From: an uncultured Collinsella sp.
GTDB lineage: Bacteria; Actinomycetota; Coriobacteriia; Coriobacteriales; Coriobacteriaceae
Assembly (NCBI GenBank): GCA_900542825.1
Contig: UQOY01000011.1
Location: 1 to 64,000 of the forward strand
Reading direction: 5' to 3'
DNA length: 64,000 nt
The notes under the pieces were generated by a model. That model saw nothing but the letters and a program-made list of their open reading frames with translations, was not told the origin of the DNA and searched no databases. This document shows, piece after piece, positions 58,108 through 64,000 of this stretch. Within the stretch, counting starts at the first letter, position 1. Each line of letters opens with the position of its first letter. Both the position numbers and the translations under genes were made by a program.

Positions 58108-58209
58108 CGGACGCTGTATCTTATGTATAGAGTTCGGATATGGCAGAAAGATGCGATATCATACGAGCAGTTTTGTCGATACGAACTAGGGAAATGAAAG
58201 GCAAGCTGC

Positions 58210-58866
58210 ATGACCCTTCTTGAACTGTTCCAGCTGCTTAAAAAGCACCTCAAGCTGGTCATTGCCCTTCCGGTGGTCTGCGCGATCGCCATGGGCGTCG
58301 TCTCCTTCGCTATGATGGATAACACCTACACCGCCACGACGAGCATGTACATTCTCGCCAAGACCGATGGCGGCCAGACGAGCTACTACAACGACTTGTC
58401 TGCAAGCCAGATGCTTTCCAATGACATCGCCACGCTGCTCGATAGCGATAGCGTCAAGAGCGGTGCCGCCAAGGAGCTGGGCCTTTCCAACCTGGATGAC
58501 TATAAGGTGAGCGTTACGAGCGAGACCACGACTCGTGTCATTTCGCTGTCCGTAACCGGCGACAGCCCCGACGGTGCCGCCGCTGTCGCCAACGCCATTG
58601 CCAACTCGGTTTCAACCGTCGCCCAGGACGTCGACGCCGCCCAGGCCGTCAACGTCATCGACAAGGCAAAGGTCCCCACCCAGCCCAGCGGCCCCAACCG
58701 CAAGCTCTACATTGCAGTTGCCGCTCTGGCCGGTCTGTTTGTCGCTGTCGCGATTGTCGTGCTGCTCGACATGCTCAACACGCGTGTCCGTTCTGTTGAT
58801 GACGCCGTCGAGCTGCTCGGTGTGCCCGTTATCGGTCGTTTCCCCGTCGTGAAGGGCGGTAAGTAA
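58210..58866 (+). CDS. Wzz/YveK-type polysaccharide chain-length and kinase-adaptor protein
   Basis: 218 residues. Two membrane segments (about residues 18-36 and 172-193) enclose an extracellular Wzz domain. In Gram-positive bacteria this protein activates the separate tyrosine kinase encoded next. The short cytoplasmic tail ends DDAVELLGVPVIGRFPVVKGG, where the kinase docks in homologues. AAAGG precedes ATG 58210. First of three genes, 3 bases before the kinase gene. Confidence 0.85.
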   Translation: MTLLELFQLLKKHLKLVIALPVVCAIAMGVVSFAMMDNTYTATTSMYILAKTDGGQTSYYNDLSASQMLSNDIATLLDSDSVKSGAAKELGLSNLDDYKVSVTSETTTRVISLSVTGDSPDGAAAVANAIANSVSTVAQDVDAAQAVNVIDKAKVPTQPSGPNRKLYIAVAALAGLFVAVAIVVLLDMLNTRVRSVDDAVELLGVPVIGRFPVVKGGK

Positions 58867-58869
58867 TTC

Positions 58870-59625
58870 ATGGCCCGTAAAAAGAAAACCAGCGATACCC
58901 TCGCCTTTAGCAACGCAGCCAAGACGCTGCTGGCAAACATTCGCTTTGCGAGTGTCGATACGCCGATCAAGTCCATTACCGTGACGTCCTCCATCCCTAA
59001 CGAAGGCAAGTCCACCATTGCGGTCAACCTGGCTCAGGCCATTGCGACCAGCGGTAAGAGCGTCCTTCTCGTCGAGTGCGACATGCGTCACCGTACACTT
59101 GCCAACCTGCTGGGTCTCCGTCATTCCGGTGGCCTGTACGCCGTCCTTTCCGACCAGATGTCGATTGACGAGGCTGTCGTCGAAACCGGTCAGCCCAACT
59201 TCTTCTTCCTCGATGCCGAGCCGCGCATTCCCAACCCGGCTGACATTATCGCATCGCGCCGCTTTGCCAAGCTGGTTGCCGCGCTGGAGGAGAAGTACCA
59301 GTACGTCATTTTCGATACGCCGCCCGTGGGCACCTTTGTCGATGCCGCCGAGGTCGCCGCGATTACCGACGGCACCATCTACGTTGTCCGTGAGGACTTC
59401 GCCAAGCGCAACGAGATCCTTGCCGCCTTCGACCAGCTCAACAAGGCCGAGGTTAACGTAATCGGCACGGTCATGAACTGCTGTGAGACCTCGAGCCATG
59501 ACTACTATTACTCTTACTATGGCGAGGACAAGGGCCAGAACAACGCTGTTGCCGGAGTTAACCCTGCTGTTGGCGGTGCCGCTGCAACGGGGACCCCTGC
59601 GAAGGCGAAGCGTTTTAAGAAATAG
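58870..59625 (+). CDS. Bacterial tyrosine kinase (CpsD/CapB/YwqD type)
   Basis: 251 residues. Walker A SSIPNEGKSTIAVNLA, Walker A' LLVECDMRHRTLANLLG and Walker B YVIFDTPPVG define the BY-kinase family. The tyrosine cluster HDYYYSYYGED near residue 218 is the likely autophosphorylation site; an Ala/Gly-rich tail follows. Such kinases control export and polymerisation of capsule or exopolysaccharide. It works with the Wzz-type protein upstream and the phosphatase downstream. Confidence 0.88.
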   Translation: MARKKKTSDTLAFSNAAKTLLANIRFASVDTPIKSITVTSSIPNEGKSTIAVNLAQAIATSGKSVLLVECDMRHRTLANLLGLRHSGGLYAVLSDQMSIDEAVVETGQPNFFFLDAEPRIPNPADIIASRRFAKLVAALEEKYQYVIFDTPPVGTFVDAAEVAAITDGTIYVVREDFAKRNEILAAFDQLNKAEVNVIGTVMNCCETSSHDYYYSYYGEDKGQNNAVAGVNPAVGGAAATGTPAKAKRFKK

Positions 59626-59649
59626 CAATGACGCAGATAAGAGGGCGAT

Positions 59650-60297
59650 ATGAGAGACATCCACTGCCATATCCTGCCCGGTGTTGACGACGGCGCGGCG
59701 AACCTCGAGCAAAGCTTGGCGATGCTCGAGGCGGCCCGCGCCGTCGGTGTTACGCACATGGTGTGTACGCCACACTGCCGGGACCCATACTTTGACTACG
59801 CCAACATGTGGGAGGCCTATCGGTTGCTGTGTGCCCATGCGGGCGATATGCAGCTTCAGATGGGCTTTGAGGTCAACCACGCCAAGCTTATGGATTTGGG
59901 CATCGAATGGGCCGATCGCCTGCATTTCGATGGGTCGAACGAGTTTTTGCTTGAGCTCTCGACACGTGCCGATTCGTATGACTTCGAGGAATACGAGAAT
60001 ACGATTTACGACCTGCAGTGCCGCGGTTACCAGGTGATTATTGCCCATCCCGAGCGTTATCGCGCTATTCAAAAGGATGTGAGCGTGGCTGAACGCCTGG
60101 TCGACCTGGGCTGCAAATTGCAGGCTTCTGCGGACTTTATCGCAGGTGGACGATTCGGTCACGAAAAGAAGCCGGCGCAGCGCCTGTTTAAGCAGGGCCT
60201 GTACAGCTATATCGCGAGCGATGCCCACAACGTGGGCCACTACGATTGCCTGGCAAAAGCACGCGCGAAGTTTAGCGTGGGAGCTCATTTCCGCTAA
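59650..60297 (+). CDS. PHP-family protein tyrosine phosphatase (CpsB/YwqE type)
   Basis: 215 residues. Metal ligands appear in MRDIHCHILPGVDDGA, VCTPHCRDPYF, VIIAHPERYRAI and YIASDAHNVGHYD. It dephosphorylates the BY-kinase in related systems. AGAGGGCG precedes ATG 59650. It closes the three-gene module; no glycosyltransferase, flippase or polymerase follows in the window. Confidence 0.88.
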   Translation: MRDIHCHILPGVDDGAANLEQSLAMLEAARAVGVTHMVCTPHCRDPYFDYANMWEAYRLLCAHAGDMQLQMGFEVNHAKLMDLGIEWADRLHFDGSNEFLLELSTRADSYDFEEYENTIYDLQCRGYQVIIAHPERYRAIQKDVSVAERLVDLGCKLQASADFIAGGRFGHEKKPAQRLFKQGLYSYIASDAHNVGHYDCLAKARAKFSVGAHFR

Positions 60298-60336
60298 AAT
60301 TTTTCCCCAACGTTCGCATCGAATGAAGGGGCTGCT

Positions 60337-60837
60337 ATGGATATCCAACTTAAGACGGGTTGCTTTGAGGACGCAGCGCTGGTGCGCCGCGCCGTCTTTA
60401 TGGACGAACAGGGTTACGAAATCGAGTTCGACCAGATCGATGAGGCCTCGAGCTGCATTCATGTGACGCTGTATGTGGATGGTCAACTCGCCGGCTGCTC
60501 GCGCGTGTTTCCCGAGGAGCTGGAGCGCGCGACAGATGCCGAAGCCCCGGTGTCGCCGGCATGCGACATGGACGAAGGCGTTGCGGCGGGGGAGATCTAC
60601 ATTATGGGGCGCGTCGCCGTGCTGCCGGCTATGCGTCGTCGCGGTCTGGCAAGCAAGATTGTCGAAGCCAGCGAAGCTGCTGCGCGCGATGCCGGCGCCA
60701 AGCTCATAAAGTTGCATGCACAGGAGTACGTGCTGCCGCTCTATGCCAAGGCGGGCTACACGCAGATTGCCCCGGTGGACTACGAAGACGAAGGCCAGCC
60801 CCATGTCTGGATGGCCAAACTGCTGGGCGACAGATAG
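60337..60837 (+). CDS. GNAT-family N-acetyltransferase
   Basis: 166 residues. The acetyl-CoA loop is AVLPAMRRRGLASKIVEASE (motif A, R/Q-x-x-G-x-G/A type), followed by AKLIKLHAQEYVLPLYAKAGYT, which resembles the ElaA/YjcF-like branch. The substrate is unknown. AAGGGG precedes ATG 60337. It may be cotranscribed with the phosphatase gene 39 bases upstream. Confidence 0.82.
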   Translation: MDIQLKTGCFEDAALVRRAVFMDEQGYEIEFDQIDEASSCIHVTLYVDGQLAGCSRVFPEELERATDAEAPVSPACDMDEGVAAGEIYIMGRVAVLPAMRRRGLASKIVEASEAAARDAGAKLIKLHAQEYVLPLYAKAGYTQIAPVDYEDEGQPHVWMAKLLGDR

Positions 60838-60880
60838 GGACGTTCCTTTTCTGCCGGCAGTTAGGGACGCTTCTTGGCAA
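60836..60880. repeat. Short AGGGACG repeat pair
   Basis: TAGGGACGTTCCTTTTCTGCC is followed by TTAGGGACGCTTCTTGGC. The plan AGGGAC, pyrimidine-rich tract, TGGC/TGCC resembles the outer arm of the palindrome at 45543. Confidence 0.45.
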
Positions 60881-60984
60881 TTGGCGCTTCGGAGCGCTCT
60901 GACATACAGTTTTTCGATTCCGTATGTATATATGCGCGTTAATGGGTTATAAAATCTAAGTCTGAACATAGCAGGTCTGCGATG

Positions 60985-61009
60985 CGGCTCGGGCAACCGG
61001 GCCGTTTTT
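60985..61009 (+). terminator. Terminator-like hairpin in the htpG leader
   Basis: CGGCtCGG-gcaa-CCGgGCCG is followed by TTTTT. It ends only 30 bases before the htpG start; a TATAAA box at 60948-60953 would place it inside the htpG transcript. Confidence 0.5.
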
Positions 61010-61039
61010 GCGGACGGGGGTAGCGCGAAAGGACTGCAC

Positions 61040-63064
61040 ATGCGTCAATTTAAGACCGAGAGCAAAAAACTGCTCGACCTCATGATCAACTCCATCTACA
61101 CCAATAAGGAAATCTTCCTGCGCGAGCTTATCTCTAACGCGAGCGACGCCGTCGACAAGCTCAACTTTAAGAGCCTGCAGGACCCGAGTGTCAAGCTCGA
61201 CCAGGGCGACCTGGCTATTCGCGTCTCCTTTGATAAAGACGCCCGCACCATCACCATCTCGGATAACGGCATTGGCATGACCGCCGAGGAGCTTGAGCGC
61301 AATCTGGGCACCATCGCCCATTCCGGCTCCGAGGAGTTTAAGACCGAGAACGCCGAGCAGCAGGGTTCGGATGTCGACATCATCGGCCAGTTCGGCGTGG
61401 GCTTCTACTCGGCCTTTATGGTCGCCAGCCATGTGAAGGTCGTGAGCCGCGCCTATGGCGAGGATGTCGCCCATGTGTGGGAGTCGGACGGTCTTGAGGG
61501 CTACACCATCGAGGACGGCGAGCGCGCCGAGCACGGTACCGATGTCATTCTGACGCTGCGCGAGAACGAGAAGCTCGACGCCGACGGCGAGGCCGAGACC
61601 TACGATCGCTTCCTGACCGAGTGGGGCCTCAAGAGCCTGATTCAGCAGTACAGCAACTATGTGCGCTACCCGATTCAGATGATGGTGAGCAAGAGCCGCC
61701 AGAAACCCAAGCCCGAGGACGCGCCGGATGATTATAAGCCCGAGTACGAGGACTACCAGGAGCTCGAGACCATCAACTCCATGACGCCGATCTGGAAAAA
61801 GCGCAGCTCCGATGTTGAACAGAAGGACTATGACGAGTTCTACAAGTCCACGTTCCACGACTTTGACGATCCCGCGCGCACTATCAGCTTCCATGCCGAG
61901 GGTACGCTTGAGTACGATGCGCTGCTGTTTGTGCCGGGTCGCGCCCCGTTCGATCTGTACAGCAAGGACTACGAGAAGGGCCTGGCGCTCTACAGCTCCA
62001 ACGTCCTGATTATGGAGAAGTGCGACGACCTGCTGCCCGACTACTACAACTTTGTGCGCGGTGTCGTGGACTCTGCCGACGTGACGCTCAATATTTCGCG
62101 CGAGACGCTGCAGCAGAACCGTCAGCTCAAGGCTATTGCCAAGCGTGTCGAGAAGAAGATCACCGCTGACCTTGAGGATATGCGTGACAACGACCGCGAG
62201 GCCTACGAGAAGTTCTTTGACAACTTTGGTCGCGGTCTTAAGTACGGCATCTACTCGAGCTATGGCATGAAGGCCGATGAGCTTGCCAACCTGCTGCTGT
62301 TCTGGTCTGCCAAGGAGCAGAAGATGATTACCCTGGCCGAGTATGCCAAGGGCATGCCCGAGGATCAGAAGGTCATCTACTACGCCGCCGGCGACTCGCG
62401 TGAGCGCTTGGCCAAGATGCCCGTGGTAAAGGGCGTGCTCGACCGCGGCTATGACGTGCTGCTGCTGACGCAGGATGTGGATGAGTTCACGTTCCAGGCC
62501 ATGCGTGAGTACGTTGCCGCCGATATGCCCAAGATCTACGAGGACGATGCTGCCCGCGAGGCTGCCGAGAAGGCCGTTGCCGACGGTGCCGAGCCCGAGG
62601 TCGAGGATCGCCACTTGGAGCTCAAGAACGTCGCGACCGGGGATCTTGACCTGGCGACCGAGGACGAGAAGAAGGAGGCAGAGGACGCCACCAAGGAGAA
62701 CGAGGACCTCTTTAGCGCCATGAAGGAGGCGCTCGGCGACAAGGTCGAGAAGGTCGCCGTCTCTGCGCGCCTGACCGATGCTCCCGCGTGCATCACCACC
62801 GAGGGCCCGCTTTCGCTCGAGATGGAGAAGGTGCTCCAGAAGGGTCCCGAGGGCGCGCCCGACGGTATGCCCAAGAGCCAGCGCGTGCTCGAGCTCAACG
62901 CCAAGCACCCGGTCTTTGCCAAGCTCGTCGCTGCCCAGAAGGCGGGCGACGCCGACAAGATCAAGCAGTACTCCGGCCTGCTCTATGACCAGGCCCTGCT
63001 GGTCGAGGGTATTCTGCCCGAGGACCCCGTGGCCTTCGCGGCAGCTGTCTGCAACTTGATGTAG
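61040..63064 (+). CDS. htpG: Molecular chaperone HtpG (Hsp90)
   Basis: 674 residues. The N-terminal ATPase domain shows NKEIFLRELISNASDAVDKL, ISDNGIGMT and GQFGVGFYSAFMV; the middle domain has the catalytic-loop arginine in VTLNISRETLQQNR; the C-terminal dimerisation domain follows. A charged stretch near residues 525-560 (DLATEDEKKEAEDATKENED) is longer than in E. coli HtpG. GAAAGGA precedes ATG 61040. No CIRCE or HAIR repeat is seen upstream. Confidence 0.95.
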   Translation: MRQFKTESKKLLDLMINSIYTNKEIFLRELISNASDAVDKLNFKSLQDPSVKLDQGDLAIRVSFDKDARTITISDNGIGMTAEELERNLGTIAHSGSEEFKTENAEQQGSDVDIIGQFGVGFYSAFMVASHVKVVSRAYGEDVAHVWESDGLEGYTIEDGERAEHGTDVILTLRENEKLDADGEAETYDRFLTEWGLKSLIQQYSNYVRYPIQMMVSKSRQKPKPEDAPDDYKPEYEDYQELETINSMTPIWKKRSSDVEQKDYDEFYKSTFHDFDDPARTISFHAEGTLEYDALLFVPGRAPFDLYSKDYEKGLALYSSNVLIMEKCDDLLPDYYNFVRGVVDSADVTLNISRETLQQNRQLKAIAKRVEKKITADLEDMRDNDREAYEKFFDNFGRGLKYGIYSSYGMKADELANLLLFWSAKEQKMITLAEYAKGMPEDQKVIYYAAGDSRERLAKMPVVKGVLDRGYDVLLLTQDVDEFTFQAMREYVAADMPKIYEDDAAREAAEKAVADGAEPEVEDRHLELKNVATGDLDLATEDEKKEAEDATKENEDLFSAMKEALGDKVEKVAVSARLTDAPACITTEGPLSLEMEKVLQKGPEGAPDGMPKSQRVLELNAKHPVFAKLVAAQKAGDADKIKQYSGLLYDQALLVEGILPEDPVAFAAAVCNLM

Positions 63065-63096
63065 TTCGGGGATACGGCACCGTAACTAGATTAGAA

Positions 63097-63162
63097 CGAG
63101 AGTGGATAATCTCCCACTTTTGGCTCGAATACGGGCTTGAAGTGGGAGATTTTCCACTCTCG
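63097..63162. repeat. Long palindrome after htpG
   Basis: Two 23-base arms (63097-63119 and 63140-63162, one mismatch) with a 20-base loop. The arm starts CGAGAGTGGATAATCTCCC. It may serve as the htpG terminator. Confidence 0.85.
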
Positions 63163-63174
63163 TTTCCTTTTGAA

Positions 63175-63259
63175 TGATCCCTTGGGGACGGAGGAAAACA
63201 GATCACCGGATTAGACCGACCCCCTCGGTGATCCGTTTTCCTCCGTCCCCAAGGGATCA
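63175..63259. repeat. 34-bp palindrome before the YhgE/Pip gene
   Basis: Arms 63175-63208 and 63226-63259 pair at 33 of 34 positions around a 17-base loop. The arm includes CCTTGGGGACGGAGGAAAAC. The rest of 63065-63451 holds no gene; the part after 63260 is AT-rich and probably carries the promoter of the next gene. Confidence 0.88.
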
Positions 63260-63451
63260 ATTATTTGTCGGGGTTGTGGTTTTGTGACCTGCTGAAATTA
63301 AAGATACTGTACAACTGTACGTTAATTCGTCTTCGTAGTATATTGCTACCCGCAAAACTCAATACCATTGTGCTCTGAGACGCTAAAGCGCCTACGTACA
63401 ATGGTTGTCGATAGTACGATTTGATTCAACGACAGGATGGATGGTCCAAGC

Positions 63452-64000
63452 GTGAGTCTCGGCAGCAAACTATCCGATGCAAAGGTCTCCTTTGCGATAT
63501 TTAAGCGCGACATTAAGCGACTGCTTGTGAACCCCGTCGCCTTGGTGGTTACCCTCGGCGTGTGCGTTATTCCCTCGCTGTATGCCTGGTACAACATCGT
63601 GGCAAACTGGGATCCGTACGGGAACACCCAGGGTATCAAGATTGCCATCGCCAACAACGATCAGGGCACCCAAAACGACTTGGTGGGCGAGCTCAACGCG
63701 GGCGATAAGGTCGTCGATCGGCTCAAGGAGAACGATCAGCTGGGCTGGACCTTCGTCGATTCGGCGGCCGATGCCAAGGAGGGCGTCGCGAGCGGTGAGT
63801 ACTATGCGGCCATCGTAATCCCCAAGAACTTCTCGGATAACCTGGTTTCGATGCTCGACGGCAACTACCGTCAGCCCAAGCTTACGTACTACGTCAATGA
63901 GAAGAAGAGCGCTATTGCGCCCAAGGTTACCGACACCGGTGCAAGCACCATCGAGGAGCAGATCAACTCGGAATTTGTCTCCACGGTGGGCAAGACCGTT
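63452..64000 (+). CDS. YhgE/Pip-family membrane protein, N-terminal part
   Basis: 183 codons, cut by the window end. SLGSKLSDAKVSFAIFKRDIKRLLVNPVA is a basic cytoplasmic start, followed by a membrane segment (LVVTLGVCVIPSLYAWYNIVANWDPYG) and an extracellular domain with IAIANNDQGT. This is the conserved N-terminus of YhgE/Pip proteins, related to ABC-2 type exporters and to type VII secretion-associated proteins. GTG 63452 has GGATGG upstream; in-frame ATG 63437 is the alternative. Confidence 0.85.
   Translation, partial: MSLGSKLSDAKVSFAIFKRDIKRLLVNPVALVVTLGVCVIPSLYAWYNIVANWDPYGNTQGIKIAIANNDQGTQNDLVGELNAGDKVVDRLKENDQLGWTFVDSAADAKEGVASGEYYAAIVIPKNFSDNLVSMLDGNYRQPKLTYYVNEKKSAIAPKVTDTGASTIEEQINSEFVSTVGKTV

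Overview
The window looks like chromosome from a gut-type actinobacterium of the class Coriobacteriia, most likely Collinsella or a close relative. This is an inference from high GC content, strongly GC-ending codons, a monoderm-style Tad pilus locus without a secretin, a T-box leader before pheST and the style of the housekeeping proteins. No rRNA gene or marker fixes the species. No complete prophage, integrase, transposase or CRISPR array was seen.

Layout. 1-824: a hicAB toxin-antitoxin pair (minus strand) with its operator and promoters. 824-3868: a large M16 peptidase. 3957-4357: two dense intergenic repeat arrays in front of an AlbA_2/ATPase/winged-helix protein. 5987-7653: an accessory minus-strand patch with a hypothetical protein, a 5'-truncated cytosine-5 DNA methyltransferase and a DUF5710-like protein, followed by tRNA-Val. 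8352-16718: EamA transporter, glmM, M32 carboxypeptidase, and a T-box leader controlling pheS-pheT. 16879-19678: an ECF nickel/cobalt transporter (cbiM-cbiQ-cbiO) under a NikR-like palindrome. 19758-26827: phospholipase-C-like protein, pyk, a Ca2+-type P-type ATPase behind a structured leader, and rsgA. 27080-36679: a compact Tad/Flp pilus operon (cpaB, tadZ, tadA, tadB, tadC, flp, several TadE-like proteins, a TadG-like protein, a DUF192 protein). 36850-44687: tRNA-Phe, a GH5-like protein, rsmI, metG, rsmA, tatD, tRNA-Leu, an SPFH protein and rlmH. 44761-47855: proC, a small membrane protein, serS and a frameshifted hypothetical gene. 47883-49097: three identical tRNA-Arg genes interleaved with a repeated GC-rich element. 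49190-53287: a TPR-type protein, tRNA-Ser and a D,D-carboxypeptidase. 53487-60297: two two-component systems flanking a pstB remnant, then a Wzz / tyrosine kinase / phosphatase module. 60337-64000: GNAT, htpG, two long palindromes and the start of a YhgE/Pip membrane protein.

The most unusual signal is a tRNA-linked repeat system. Downstream of tRNA-Leu and of all three tRNA-Arg genes, just past the terminator, lies a copy of that tRNA's own T-arm in inverted orientation, always exactly 68 bases after the T-arm. It opens a 117-base GC-rich element made of three hairpins, which ends in a second copy of that tRNA's 3' tail and terminator. One hairpin varies between copies by paired, compensatory changes. 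tRNA-Ser has the inverted T-arm but no element. I do not recognise this as a named element.

Other leads are: a 5' leader of the Ca2+-type ATPase with two hairpins whose loops are perfectly complementary and whose second stem covers the ribosome binding site; a duplicated operator-like array in front of the AlbA_2 protein; LexA-like boxes on a hicAB promoter; and several families of long intergenic palindromes. Everything here was read by eye; no database or folding program was used.
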